In this document: positions 1-7,918 of the stretch, piece after piece | Layout of the letters: each line of letters opens with the position of its first letter | Position numbering within the stretch: position 1 is the first letter of the stretch | From: Lachnospiraceae bacterium NC2008 | Lineage (GTDB): Bacteria > Bacillota > Clostridia > Lachnospirales > Lachnospiraceae | Assembly: GCA_000687675.1 (NCBI GenBank) | Contig: JHWS01000007.1 | Location: 1 to 64,000 of the forward strand | Length of the DNA stretch: 64,000 nt | Direction of reading: 5' to 3' | Made by a program: the position numbers and the translations under genes | The notes under the pieces: model-generated | Seen by the model: only the letters and a program-made list of their open reading frames with translations | Databases searched by the model: none | Told to the model about the DNA's origin: nothing

Positions 1-1
1 T

Positions 2-103
2 TCAGGTCACTTTCGTGATGTTATGCTTATCACAGATTCTGCTGATCTAAATTATTTCCGTAAGACCTACAACATCGCCTCGGATATTAAAAAGATTTAC
101 TAA
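2..103 (+). CDS. 3' end of an unrecognised gene (partial)
   Basis: An open frame of 33 codons enters from the left edge and stops with TAA at 101-103; its start lies outside the window. The visible C-terminus (ends IASDIKKIY) has ordinary codon use for this genome, but I do not recognise the family. In related genomes the gene before parA is often rsmG, but this tail does not look like the usual RsmG C-terminus. The stop codon lies inside a perfect hairpin (89-112), a common arrangement for the last gene of an operon. It could also be a chance open frame. Confidence 0.4.
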   Translation, partial: SGHFRDVMLITDSADLNYFRKTYNIASDIKKIY

Positions 104-112
104 AATCTTTTT
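89..112 (+). terminator. Perfect 10-bp hairpin, probably bidirectional terminator
   Basis: AAAAAGATTT (89-98) pairs with AAATCTTTTT (103-112) around the loop ACTA. The T-run on either strand lies in the stem, so it could end transcripts from both sides. It closes the partial gene ending at 103 and separates it from the large inverted repeat to the right. Confidence 0.6.
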
Positions 113-131
113 ATTAACATACGATAGTGCC

Positions 132-581
132 CGGCCCCTTCTATATACGTCTACCCGATTCGCTCATGACTTAACATTCTTATTTTTCTAAGGCCATCAA
201 ATTTTCCTAAGCTAAACTTTCCGCGTTAAACTCGCTGCAGCTGCAAACTAGGGCTGGCACCTGTTTTAGGGCGCATTTGGACAAGCCGCTGTAAAACCCG
301 CGTGTCTTTCGTAGGAAAATGTAACTTCCGCGCTTTATAGGGTTTACCCCTACCTCAGATTGAATGAGTCACCCAGCGCGGAATACATTTTCCAGAAAGA
401 CTAAGCGCTGGTTTTACAAGGTGAAGTCTAACAGCGTCCGCTGAACAGGTGCTTGCCCTAGTAAGCAGCTTTGCTCAAACAGTAACTGCGGAAAGTTTAA
501 GGAAAATTTGTTATGGCCAAAGAAAAATATAGAATGAAAGTCAACATCCCTCATCGGGCAGAACATATATAGTTGGGGCCG
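132..581. repeat. 450-bp imperfect palindrome, possible large structured RNA
   Basis: At least ten perfect complementary blocks are nested in strict order about a centre near 355. Pairs seen: 132-138/575-581 (CGGCCCC), 154-159/553-558, 192-197/513-518 (GGCCAT), 199-207/501-509 (AAATTTTCC), 213-224/488-499 (TAAACTTTCCGC, 12 bp), 248-254/455-461, 257-265/444-452 (GCACCTGTT), 290-298/410-418 (TGTAAAACC), 304-310/395-401, 314-323/384-393 (10 bp) and 326-334/375-383 (TTCCGCGCT). The apical stretch has its own small hairpin (CTCA 354-357 with TGAG 365-368). No convincing ORF crosses it. It may be one very long hairpin RNA, or two diverged inverted copies of an RNA gene or repeat. The transcribed strand is unknown, and I cannot match it to a known RNA family. 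Confidence 0.8.
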
Positions 582-599
582 TAGTTTTAGTTTAAGAAT

Positions 600-648
600 A
601 TACAATCTAACTTAATATATCGGGTTGGGCATATAAAGCGGGGCCGGG
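600..648 (-). repeat. Extra partial copy of the outer end of the palindrome
   Basis: GGGGCCGGG at 640-648 is the exact complement of 130-138. Reading leftwards on the minus strand, the following bases (TATAT, then ACCCGAT) resemble both 139-160 on the plus strand and the minus strand of 550-575. The outer motif of the palindrome is therefore present three times, once on plus and twice on minus. No function is recognised. Confidence 0.5.
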
Positions 649-674
649 ATTTATGTATGTTGTTTTACAAAATT

Positions 675-690
675 TGTTTCACGTGAAACA
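675..690. promoter_or_regulatory. parS site 1
   Basis: TGTTTCACGTGAAACA, a perfect 16-bp palindrome identical to the Bacillus-type parS consensus bound by ParB. It lies about 275 bp upstream of parA and is the first of three such sites. Confidence 0.95.
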
Positions 691-733
691 AATTGGGGTG
701 GAAAAGTTCACAACACAAAATCTAGGTTGGAAA

Positions 734-749
734 TGTTTCACGTGAAACA
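734..749. promoter_or_regulatory. parS site 2
   Basis: TGTTTCACGTGAAACA again, 59 bp from site 1 start to start. A degenerate right half-site (ACATGAAACA) is visible near 774-783. Confidence 0.95.
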
Positions 750-814
750 TTATATTGTGTTTTGGTTGTGAAACATGAAACATGTGATGATATATTTTCG
801 AAAAATAGAGCTTG

Positions 815-830
815 TGTTTCACATGAAACA
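815..830. promoter_or_regulatory. parS site 3
   Basis: TGTTTCACATGAAACA, the common one-base variant of parS (central CA instead of CG). With sites 1 and 2 it forms a ParB loading cluster beside the parAB genes. Between it and parA a TATAAT at 878-883 is a possible -10 box, but no good -35 box was seen. Confidence 0.92.
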
Positions 831-964
831 ATAATTTTTTCGTGATTTTTCCAAATGAATTTGGTAGGTAAGTTTGATATAATTTGAAACAGTTTGAGAT
901 TAATTCCGAGTAATAGATATGGGCACGAATTAACATATCTGACTAGAAAGAAAGAGGAAACAAA

Positions 965-1726
965 ATGACAAAGATAATAGCTATCGCCAACCAAAAGGGT
1001 GGGGTTGGTAAGACAACAACTACTGTCAATCTTGCAGCATGTCTTGCAGAAATGGGAAGAAAAGTTCTTTTAATAGATACTGATCCTCAGGGCAATGCTA
1101 CAACTAATTTTAGTATAAACAAAGTTGAGCAGGAAAACACACTTTATGAATTATTATTAGGAGAGATATCTGTTAATGATTGTATCTTAAAAGATGTGAT
1201 TCCTAATGTTTCTATTATTCCATCTAACGTAAATCTTGCAGCAGCTGAGATAGAGTTAATTGGTATAGAAGAAAAAGAATTCATAATCAAGAAAGAGATT
1301 GAATTCATAAAAGATGATTATGATTATATTATCTTCGACTGTCCTCCAGCATTAAATACTTTAACACTTAATGCTATGACAACAGCAAATTCTGTAATCG
1401 TTCCAATTCAGTGTGAGTATCTTGCACTTGAAGGATTAAGCGATTTAATTACAACTATCAATCTTGTAAAAGAAAGATTAAATCCAGAATTAGATTTAGA
1501 GGGTATCGTATTTACTATGTACGATGGCCGAACAGTTCTTTCACAGCAGGTAGTAGAAAATGTAAAAGAGCATTTTCCTGATAAGATTTATGAGACAAAG
1601 ATACCTAGAAATGTTAGACTTTCTGAGGCACCATCTTTTGGTCAGCCAATAACAGTTTATGATCCAAAGTCAACTGGTGCAGAAAGTTATAGATCACTTG
1701 CAAAAGAAGTTGACGCAAGAAAGTAA
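965..1726 (+). CDS. parA: Chromosome partitioning ATPase ParA/Soj
   Basis: A 253-aa MinD/ParA-family ATPase that works with ParB-parS in segregation of the origin region and, in relatives, in control of DnaA. The deviant Walker A motif KGGVGKTTT is at residues 11-19 with both lysines present. The switch I segment DTDPQGN is at 38-44, and the hydrophobic Walker B strand ending IIFDCPPALN lies near residue 120. Length is typical for Soj. The ATG at 965 follows the ribosome site GAAAGAGGAAAC. It is followed by parB after 54 bp, so the two are probably co-transcribed. Three parS sites lie just upstream. Confidence 0.97.
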   Translation: MTKIIAIANQKGGVGKTTTTVNLAACLAEMGRKVLLIDTDPQGNATTNFSINKVEQENTLYELLLGEISVNDCILKDVIPNVSIIPSNVNLAAAEIELIGIEEKEFIIKKEIEFIKDDYDYIIFDCPPALNTLTLNAMTTANSVIVPIQCEYLALEGLSDLITTINLVKERLNPELDLEGIVFTMYDGRTVLSQQVVENVKEHFPDKIYETKIPRNVRLSEAPSFGQPITVYDPKSTGAESYRSLAKEVDARK

Positions 1727-1780
1727 ATGCTCTCGGTAAACCGGGTGGCCTAAATATTCAAATACAAATTATAAGGAGAA

Positions 1781-2662
1781 ATGAATATGGCATTAGCAAA
1801 AAGGGGACTTGGAAAAGGACTTGACGGAATTATCCAGAATAAAAATGTGGCGGTTCCAAAGGAATCAAAACTTGGAGATGCAGCAGTACTTGTTGATATA
1901 AAAAAAATCGATAGAAATAAAGAACAGCCAAGAAAGAAATTCGATGAAGAAGCTCTCGAAGAACTTGCTGATTCAATTAAAGAATTTGGTATCCTTGAAC
2001 CAATCCTTGTTCAGGATAGAAAAGATCATTATGAGATTATCGCTGGTGAGCGTCGTTGGCGTGCATCAATTAAGGCTGGACTTTCAGAAGTTCCTGTAAT
2101 TATTAAAAACTATACTGAGCAGCAGATAGTTGAAATATCACTTATCGAAAACTTACAGCGTGAAGACTTAGATGCTATCGAAGAGGCTCAGGCATATAAG
2201 AGACTTAAAGATGAATTTAAGTTAACAGATGATGAAGTTGCTAAGAGAGTATCAAAGTCTAGAGCATATGTTACTAACTCAATGAGACTTCTTAAGCTTG
2301 CACAGAAAGTTCAGGAGATGGTAATCGATGACATGATCTCAACAGGTCATGCAAGAACTCTTCTTGCTATCGAAGATTTAGACAAGCAGTATGAGATTGC
2401 ACAGAAGGTATTCGATGAGAAGCTTTCAGTTCGTGAACTTGAAAAATTAGTTAAGGCGCTCACTTCTCCAGAGAAGCCAAAGAAGAAGAAAGAAGATCTT
2501 TCAAAATATCAGGTGCATTTTGATGAGTATGCAGCTAAGCTTGCTGACAAGCTTGGAGTTAAAGTTGGAGTATCTTTAAAAGATAAGTCAACAGGTAAGC
2601 TTGAGATTGACTTCTATTCATCAGATGATTTTGAAAAAATCTTTGATAAGTTAAATAAATAA
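1781..2662 (+). CDS. parB: Chromosome partitioning protein ParB/Spo0J
   Basis: A 293-aa CTP-dependent DNA clamp that loads at parS and spreads along the origin region. The N-terminal ParB/Srx domain contains GERRWRA at residues 89-95 (CTP-binding arginine patch) and ENLQRE near 123. A helix-turn-helix for parS recognition follows at about 145-172 (DDEVAKRVSKS). The C-terminal part carries a lysine-rich linker and a dimerisation region. Two ATGs (1781 and 1787) are possible. AAGGAG at 1771-1776 is better spaced for the second, which gives MALAKRGLGKGL, the usual ParB N-terminus. Confidence 0.97.
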   Translation: MNMALAKRGLGKGLDGIIQNKNVAVPKESKLGDAAVLVDIKKIDRNKEQPRKKFDEEALEELADSIKEFGILEPILVQDRKDHYEIIAGERRWRASIKAGLSEVPVIIKNYTEQQIVEISLIENLQREDLDAIEEAQAYKRLKDEFKLTDDEVAKRVSKSRAYVTNSMRLLKLAQKVQEMVIDDMISTGHARTLLAIEDLDKQYEIAQKVFDEKLSVRELEKLVKALTSPEKPKKKKEDLSKYQVHFDEYAAKLADKLGVKVGVSLKDKSTGKLEIDFYSSDDFEKIFDKLNK

Positions 2663-2700
2663 TCACGGCTTAATATATAGAAAAAGGAAAACACAAATTA

Positions 2701-3342
2701 ATGAACAGTGAAATATTAAAACAAATTGGCCTGGATACAATTGACCCAGGAATAATTATTCTTGCTCTGACATTTTTAGTTTTGGTACTTATGGTGATTG
2801 TAATAATCGGTATGGTACAGAACTCAAAACTAAAAAAGAAATATAACAAATTCATGCAGGGTACAAAGGCTGCAAGTTTAGAGAGTCAGATTCAGTCACT
2901 TATTAAAAATGTTAATGATTTAAATGCTACAGCAGACAACCATGAAGAGAGACTTGTAAAAATATTCAAGAAGCATGAAAGTTCATATCAGAAACTTGGA
3001 CTTATTAAGTACGATGCATTTAAAGAGATGGGCGGTATGCTCAGTTGTTGTATCTGTATTCTTGATGAGAACAACAACGGTATCATCATGAACAATGTTC
3101 ACTCTTCAACAGGATGCTACTCTTATACTAAGAGAGTTAAGAAGGGCGTTTGCGAACTTGACCTTTCACCTGAAGAAAAGATTTCACTTGATAAGGCTAT
3201 GGCATATGTTCCAGAGTCTACACCTAATTCAAAATTAAAATCTAAGCCAGCAGAGAAATCATCTAAATTAGAAGAGCTTGATATGGATGAAGATTACGAA
3301 TCTGAAGATAGCAAAGATTTAGAAGAAGTAGATTTAAAATAG
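2701..3342 (+). CDS. DUF4446 family membrane-anchored protein
   Basis: A 213-aa protein with one N-terminal membrane segment (about residues 16-40, IIILALTFLVLVLMVIVIIG). A basic, helical coiled-coil-like stretch follows, then a domain containing KYDAFKEMGGMLSCCICILD and ending in a GVCELDLSPEE segment. This layout and its place directly after parB match the DUF4446 family found beside parAB in many Clostridia. The function is unknown. The C-terminal 40 residues are acidic and of low complexity (EELDMDEDYESED). It follows parB after 38 bp and is followed after 10 bp by the next gene, so one operon is likely. Confidence 0.85.
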   Translation: MNSEILKQIGLDTIDPGIIILALTFLVLVLMVIVIIGMVQNSKLKKKYNKFMQGTKAASLESQIQSLIKNVNDLNATADNHEERLVKIFKKHESSYQKLGLIKYDAFKEMGGMLSCCICILDENNNGIIMNNVHSSTGCYSYTKRVKKGVCELDLSPEEKISLDKAMAYVPESTPNSKLKSKPAEKSSKLEELDMDEDYESEDSKDLEEVDLK

Positions 3343-3352
3343 GATTGCTTAT

Positions 3353-4159
3353 ATGACATTTGAAAAAGAATACAATGGAAGAAATATAGTTTTCAGTTCT
3401 GACGTTGATCACCTTAGAGAACTGTATGAAGAAAATGAACCATTTGTATTATTAATTAATAATGAGAACAGATTTGAGGATGTGGCATTTGCAAGATATG
3501 CAATCGACATCGAAAACTTTGATCCATTTGCTTATGACGATGAAGGCGAGTTTATAGAATCTGAGGAAGAGGAAAGCGCTACATTATCGGAAGAAGAAAT
3601 ACTTGCTATAGCAGATGATGAATACTGCAGAATACTTCTTGCAAGATTTGATGGAAAGCCAGTTGTAATATCTGAAACTGACAAATGCAAAATCAGAGAA
3701 CTTTCAGTTGATGATGTTATGCCTCTTATGAATCTTTATAATAATGTAAAGCCAACATTCTTAGAGAAGTTTTTTGAAACTATAGACGATGCTAGGGAAT
3801 ATATCACAAAGTATATAGACCAGGTTTATGGTTTTTATAACTATGGTATATGGGGAATATATCTTGAAGAAGGCGCTGAGGATAAGTTAATTGGTCTTGT
3901 TGGTTTCACTCCAAGACAGGCCAGAAGAAAATGCCCTGAAGATGAAGACCAGTTTGCAGGTTTCGATGCAGTAATTAATCTAGAGCTTGGATTTGCAGTT
4001 GATGAAAAATATAGGAGACAGGGATACGGCTTCGCTGCAGCAAGTGCTGCTATTAGCTATGCAAGAGACCATATCGAGCATCATGCAATCTTCGTTAACA
4101 TCGACCCAAGTAACCAGCCAGCAATTGGCCTTGCCAAGAAGCTGGGACTTATGGAGTAG
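3353..4159 (+). CDS. GNAT family N-acetyltransferase with acidic N-terminal extension
   Basis: A 268-aa protein. Residues 1-105 form an acidic region with no family I recognise (contains ESEEEESATLSEEE). Residues 110-268 look like a GNAT fold: the acetyl-CoA binding stretch VDEKYRRQGYGFAAASAA near 220 is the motif A signature, followed by IFVNIDPSNQPAIGLAKKLG, typical of the last strands. The substrate is unknown. It sits between the DUF4446 gene (10-bp gap) and serS, an arrangement shared by several Lachnospiraceae origin regions as far as I recall. It ends abruptly after KKLGLME, slightly short of a full GNAT C-terminus. Confidence 0.8.
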   Translation: MTFEKEYNGRNIVFSSDVDHLRELYEENEPFVLLINNENRFEDVAFARYAIDIENFDPFAYDDEGEFIESEEEESATLSEEEILAIADDEYCRILLARFDGKPVVISETDKCKIRELSVDDVMPLMNLYNNVKPTFLEKFFETIDDAREYITKYIDQVYGFYNYGIWGIYLEEGAEDKLIGLVGFTPRQARRKCPEDEDQFAGFDAVINLELGFAVDEKYRRQGYGFAAASAAISYARDHIEHHAIFVNIDPSNQPAIGLAKKLGLME

Positions 4160-4286
4160 ACAGGCAGGCATTTGCCCAGGGAAGTCTTGAATAAAATGCC
4201 CATTATGATATTATTTATATAGTGCGCTGCGGGACAGACGTAGCAAACAAGGAATGCAGCAGGGCTGCAGAATGGAGAACAGGAAA

Positions 4287-5573
4287 ATGATAGATATTAA
4301 GTTTTTAAGAGAAAATCCTGATGTAGTAAAGGAAAACATTAAGAAGAAATTCCAGGACGATAAACTTCCACTTGTTGATGAAGTTATCGAACTTGATACA
4401 AAGAGACGAGCAGCTCAGACAGAAGCTGACGAGATAAAGGCAAACAAGAATAAGATCTCTAAGCAGATCGGTGCTCTTATGGCACAGGGCAAGAAGGAAG
4501 AAGCTGAGGAAGTTAAGAAGCAGGTAGCTGAAGGTGCAGCTAAGCTTGCTGAGCTTGAGAAGACTCAGGCAGAACTTGAAGAGAAAGTTCTTAAGATTAT
4601 GATGGTTATTCCAAATATCATCGATCCTTCAGTTCCAGTTGGTAAGGACGATAGCCAGAACGTAGAAGTTCAGAAGTACGGCGAGCCAGTAGTTCCAGAT
4701 TTCGAAGTTCCATATCATACAGATATTATGGATAGATTTGATGGTATCGATCTTGATGCTGCAGGTCGTGTTGCTGGTAATGGTTTCTACTACCTTATGG
4801 GTGACATCGCAAGACTTCACAGCGCAGTTATCTCTTATGCAAGAGATTTCATGATTGACAGAGGATTCACATACTGTGTACCACCTTTCATGATTCGTTC
4901 AAATGTTGTTACAGGTGTTATGTCATTTGCAGAGATGGATGCCATGATGTACAAGATCGAGGGTGAGGACCTCTACCTTATCGGTACAAGTGAGCACTCA
5001 ATGATTGGTAAGTTCATTGACCAGATTATTCCAGAAGAGAAGCTTCCACTTACTCTTACATCTTACTCACCTTGCTTTAGAAAAGAGAAGGGTGCACACG
5101 GTATTGAAGAGCGTGGTGTTTACAGAATTCACCAGTTTGAAAAGCAGGAAATGATTGTTGTATGTAAGCCAGAGGACAGCAAGGCTTGGTTCGACAAGTT
5201 ATGGCAGAACACAGTTGACCTCTTCCGTTCACTTGATATTCCAGTTAGAACTCTTGAGTGCTGCTCAGGTGACCTTGCAGATCTTAAGGTTAAGTCAGTA
5301 GATGTTGAGGCATGGAGCCCAAGACAGAAGAAGTACTTCGAAGTTGGTTCATGTTCAAACCTTGGCGATGCTCAGGCTCGTCGTCTTAAGATTAGAGTTA
5401 ACGGTGAGAACGGCAAGTATCTTGCTCACACACTTAACAACACAGTTGTTGCTCCACCACGTATGCTTATCGCATTCCTCGAGAACAACTTAAATGCTGA
5501 CGGCTCAGTTAACATTCCTGAACCACTCCGCATGTACATGGGTGGCAAGGACAAGTTAGTTCCTACAAAGTAA
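4287..5573 (+). CDS. serS: Seryl-tRNA synthetase
   Basis: A class II aminoacyl-tRNA synthetase that charges tRNA-Ser in the cytoplasm. The chosen start gives MIDIKFLRENPDVVKENI, the normal SerRS N-terminus; GGAG at 4274-4277 serves it, and an upstream in-frame ATG (4254) would only add 11 atypical residues. Residues 25-110 are the charged helical arm that holds the tRNA. The catalytic domain shows TSEHSMIGKF, motif 2 (FRKEKGAHGIEERG) and motif 3 (GSCSNLGDAQARR). The 428-residue length is typical. No T-box (no GGTGG-type antiterminator) was seen in the 127 bp upstream. A strong terminator follows at 5588-5618. Confidence 0.97.
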   Translation: MIDIKFLRENPDVVKENIKKKFQDDKLPLVDEVIELDTKRRAAQTEADEIKANKNKISKQIGALMAQGKKEEAEEVKKQVAEGAAKLAELEKTQAELEEKVLKIMMVIPNIIDPSVPVGKDDSQNVEVQKYGEPVVPDFEVPYHTDIMDRFDGIDLDAAGRVAGNGFYYLMGDIARLHSAVISYARDFMIDRGFTYCVPPFMIRSNVVTGVMSFAEMDAMMYKIEGEDLYLIGTSEHSMIGKFIDQIIPEEKLPLTLTSYSPCFRKEKGAHGIEERGVYRIHQFEKQEMIVVCKPEDSKAWFDKLWQNTVDLFRSLDIPVRTLECCSGDLADLKVKSVDVEAWSPRQKKYFEVGSCSNLGDAQARRLKIRVNGENGKYLAHTLNNTVVAPPRMLIAFLENNLNADGSVNIPEPLRMYMGGKDKLVPTK

Positions 5574-5587
5574 TAAATAAAAAAATT

Positions 5588-5618
5588 AAAGGTATCACAT
5601 AACGATGATACCTTTTTT
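5588..5618 (+). terminator. Terminator after serS
   Basis: AAAGGTATCA (5588-5597) pairs with TGATACCTTT (5606-5615) with an 8-base loop, and six T end at 5618: a classical intrinsic terminator for the parA-serS transcript. Confidence 0.9.
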
Positions 5619-5664
5619 GATGATAATACTATTTCTGAGTAGACAATTATTATGATATCTGCAT

Positions 5665-5687
5665 CGAGATGCCAGATTGGCATCTCG
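5665..5687. repeat. Perfect 10-bp inverted repeat upstream of the MFS gene
   Basis: CGAGATGCCA (5665-5674) and TGGCATCTCG (5678-5687) around GAT. No T-run follows on either side, so it is more likely an operator or RNA structure than a terminator. The whole gene-free stretch 5574-5915 holds the serS terminator, this repeat and the short leader ORF at 5777. Confidence 0.6.
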
Positions 5688-5776
5688 ATAATATGTCACT
5701 GCATTGGAATTAATGACTATGGTATAATTAGGCTAAAAAAGAATTTTAATTACAAAGGAAAATATAGGAGGACGAT

Positions 5777-5815
5777 ATGAGATTATGCATTGAAGGAGCT
5801 CCATGCAGAGTTTGA
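5777..5815 (+). CDS. Possible 12-aa leader peptide before the MFS exporter
   Basis: ATG at 5777 follows a very strong ribosome site (AGGAGG at 5767-5772) and encodes MRLCIEGAPCRV before TGA. It ends 100 bp before the MFS start, and the space between is rich in short self-complementary pieces (GGAGCTCC at 5795-5802). This could be a ribosome-attenuation leader as seen with antibiotic-inducible exporters. Alternatively, another frame of the same stretch (5781-5849, ending KKVSG) also looks coding, so it may be the remnant of a frameshifted small gene. Confidence 0.35.
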   Translation: MRLCIEGAPCRV

Positions 5816-5915
5816 GGAGCCTGTATGGAGGAAGAAGGTTAGCGGATAGCTGACTAAGATATCCTCAAGCTTTGCTTCTACACTAGATTTTGACTTAGAT
5901 TAAAGGAGCAAAGAA

Positions 5916-7205
5916 ATGAAAACAAAAGATATAAAAGAAAATAGTTTAAAGAATTTTTATGTACTCTGGTCTACCCAGAGCTTGTCACAGCTTGGAAGCA
6001 GTATTACTGCATTTGCGCTGACTTTGTGGTTGTATGAGAAGACAGGATCTGCCTTAAGTACAGCGGCTTTAACGATCTGCACCTATGCGCCATATGTGCT
6101 TATGAGCATATTTGCAGGTGCCCTGACTGACAGATTTAATAAGAAGAAAACCATGTTAGTTTGCGATACCCTGGCAGCTCTGTGTACGCTTACAGTATTT
6201 CTTCTGTATAAAACTGGCAGCTTAGCCATATGGCACCTATATCTGATAAATGCCGTATCGGGTCTGATGAATACTGTTCAGCAGCCAGCTTCAGAAGTTA
6301 TGATGACCCTTATAGTTCCAAAAGACCGCTACCAGAAAACCAGCGGCTTGCAGAATCTATCAAGGTCACTTAACTCAGTACTTAACCCAGTAATTGCAAC
6401 AGCCCTTTATTCACTGGCAGGACTTGATGTGGTTATAACAGTGGATCTAACAAGTTTTGTAGTTGCTTTTGTGGCACTAGCAGGATTCATAAGAGTTGCA
6501 GAGGTTAAGAAGGAAAGTAAAGAAAAGACTTTGACACTGGCAAAAGAGGGGCTGGCATTCTTAAAGAGTAAGCCGATGATTTTAACTCTGATATTATTTA
6601 TGTCAGGGGTTAATCTTGTTGCTTCAGCCTTCAATGCCACACTACCTGCTTACGTAATCCCAAATCCTAAGGGGGGCTCAGCTATGCTTGGAGTTATAAC
6701 TTCAGCATCTGGACTTGCTATGATTGTGGGAAGCCTGCTGGTATCATTCCTTCCAAAGCCAAAGGACAGGGTGAAGATGATTTACATCACTATGCTTATA
6801 TCACTTGGAAGTGAGAACTTTATTCTGGCATTTGCAAGAGAGCCTTATTTATGGGTGCTTGCCCAGGTGATTGGCTGGATTCTTGTACCAGTTATGAGCA
6901 CTAACTTAGAGGTAATCCTTAGAAATTCAGTTCCTGTGGATTTACAGGGTAGGGTGTATGCTTGCAGAAATACTTTCCAGTTTTTCACTATACCTATAGG
7001 CCTTTTCTTAGGTGGATTCCTAGTAGACCATGTCTGCGAACCATTTATGAAGCGCCAGGGCTATAGAGAAATCCTGACCATCCTCTTTGGAAGCGGTAAG
7101 GGTTCAGGAGCAGCACTTATGATGTTTATTCTTGGAATCGTTGGAAGTACCATGTGCCTAGTTACAGGAAGAAAGCTGAAGAAGTATCACTATCGTGAAA
7201 AATAA
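5916..7205 (+). CDS. MFS exporter (drug-efflux type)
   Basis: A 429-aa inner-membrane transporter with about 12 hydrophobic segments. The N-terminus FYVLWSTQSLSQLGSSITAF and the loop DRFNKKKTM between helices 2 and 3 (position about 70-80) are typical of the MFS_3 group, which includes macrolide exporters such as Mef. The substrate cannot be read from sequence. Start: ATG 5916 after AAAGGAGCAAAGAA. It is a single-gene unit with its own leader region upstream and a terminator at 7223-7246. The leader ORF at 5777 suggests possible antibiotic-dependent induction, which is an inference only. Confidence 0.85.
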   Translation: MKTKDIKENSLKNFYVLWSTQSLSQLGSSITAFALTLWLYEKTGSALSTAALTICTYAPYVLMSIFAGALTDRFNKKKTMLVCDTLAALCTLTVFLLYKTGSLAIWHLYLINAVSGLMNTVQQPASEVMMTLIVPKDRYQKTSGLQNLSRSLNSVLNPVIATALYSLAGLDVVITVDLTSFVVAFVALAGFIRVAEVKKESKEKTLTLAKEGLAFLKSKPMILTLILFMSGVNLVASAFNATLPAYVIPNPKGGSAMLGVITSASGLAMIVGSLLVSFLPKPKDRVKMIYITMLISLGSENFILAFAREPYLWVLAQVIGWILVPVMSTNLEVILRNSVPVDLQGRVYACRNTFQFFTIPIGLFLGGFLVDHVCEPFMKRQGYREILTILFGSGKGSGAALMMFILGIVGSTMCLVTGRKLKKYHYREK

Positions 7206-7222
7206 AGATTTTTAAATAAGAG

Positions 7223-7246
7223 AGGCCACTAACTAGTGGCCTGTTT
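7223..7246 (+). terminator. Terminator after the MFS gene
   Basis: AGGCCACT (7223-7230), loop AACT, AGTGGCCT (7235-7242), followed by GTTTTA. Confidence 0.85.
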
Positions 7247-7293
7247 TATGGGTATATAATATAAAGAAAAGCTAAGCGAGAGGAAAATAAAAA

Positions 7294-7659
7294 TTGAACA
7301 TTTTAATAGTAGGCGCTGGAGGATTCATAGGCGCGGCGCTCAGATATATGATAGGGCTTGTCCCGGTTAGTGAAAATACGGCATTTCCTGTAAAGACATT
7401 TGCCATAAATGTTATAGGATGCCTGGCAATAGGACTGATAACAGTACTTGCTCTTAAGAATACCAGGATAAATCCAGGTTGGATATTGTTTCTTAAAACC
7501 GGCTTATGCGGCGGTTTTACAACATTTTCCACATTTGCACTGGAAACTACAGGTCTTATTAAGGGTGGACATACAGGTATTGCGTTCTTATATGCCTTCC
7601 TAAGTTTGATTATTGGCTGCGGGGTTATATTTGGTATTGAGATGGTGATGAGTAAATAA
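7294..7659 (+). CDS. crcB: Fluoride ion channel CrcB/Fluc
   Basis: A 121-aa membrane protein with four hydrophobic segments that exports fluoride as a dual-topology dimer. The family signatures are clear: GAGGFIGAALRYMIG at the N-terminus, the NVIGCLAIGL pore segment near residue 45 and GLCGGFTTFSTFALE near 75 (phenylalanine box and central Na+ site). The start is a TTG at 7294 giving MNILIVGAGGF; the upstream GAGAGGAAAA is a weak ribosome site. Length is normal. No fluoride riboswitch consensus was seen upstream. It overlaps the next gene by one base. Confidence 0.95.
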   Translation: MNILIVGAGGFIGAALRYMIGLVPVSENTAFPVKTFAINVIGCLAIGLITVLALKNTRINPGWILFLKTGLCGGFTTFSTFALETTGLIKGGHTGIAFLYAFLSLIIGCGVIFGIEMVMSK

Positions 7660-7916
7660 TGATTATGGGATTATTCAAAAGTAAAACTGAAAAAGAGTTG
7701 GATAGCTTGATTCAGCGTATGGAGATGAACCTGTCCAACAACTATAAGGACAATGCTCAGGATAATCTGAAGGATTTTGAAGCAGCGCTTGAATATGCTA
7801 AAGATAAAGGAAACATAAAAGGTAGCACTCTTTCTAAGTATGAAGGAATCCTTACTACATATAGAGAAAAGCTTAAAGGCTACAGTCATAAAGACCAAAA
7901 GCCATATTGGCATTAA
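7659..7916 (+). CDS. Small helical protein of unknown function
   Basis: An 85-aa, charged, mostly helical soluble protein (contains LDSLIQRMEMNLSNNYKDNA) translated directly from the crcB stop (TAATG overlap); an internal ATG at 7665 is an alternative start. I do not recognise the family. The overlap suggests translational coupling with crcB, but no role in fluoride resistance is known to me. A terminator follows immediately. Confidence 0.6.
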   Translation: MIMGLFKSKTEKELDSLIQRMEMNLSNNYKDNAQDNLKDFEAALEYAKDKGNIKGSTLSKYEGILTTYREKLKGYSHKDQKPYWH

Positions 7917-7918
7917 AA

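Noticed and set aside
414-994. Open frames on the minus strand across the palindrome and parS cluster (414-605, 679-936, 722-994)
   Set aside because: They run through the palindrome and the parS sites, lack good ribosome sites and look like read-through of structured non-coding DNA.
4160-4286. Possible T-box leader before serS
   Set aside because: No specifier-loop or antiterminator consensus is visible; only weak hairpins (GGCATTTGCCC region) were seen.
7247-7293. Fluoride riboswitch upstream of crcB
   Set aside because: The gap is only 47 bp and shows no crcB-motif consensus.
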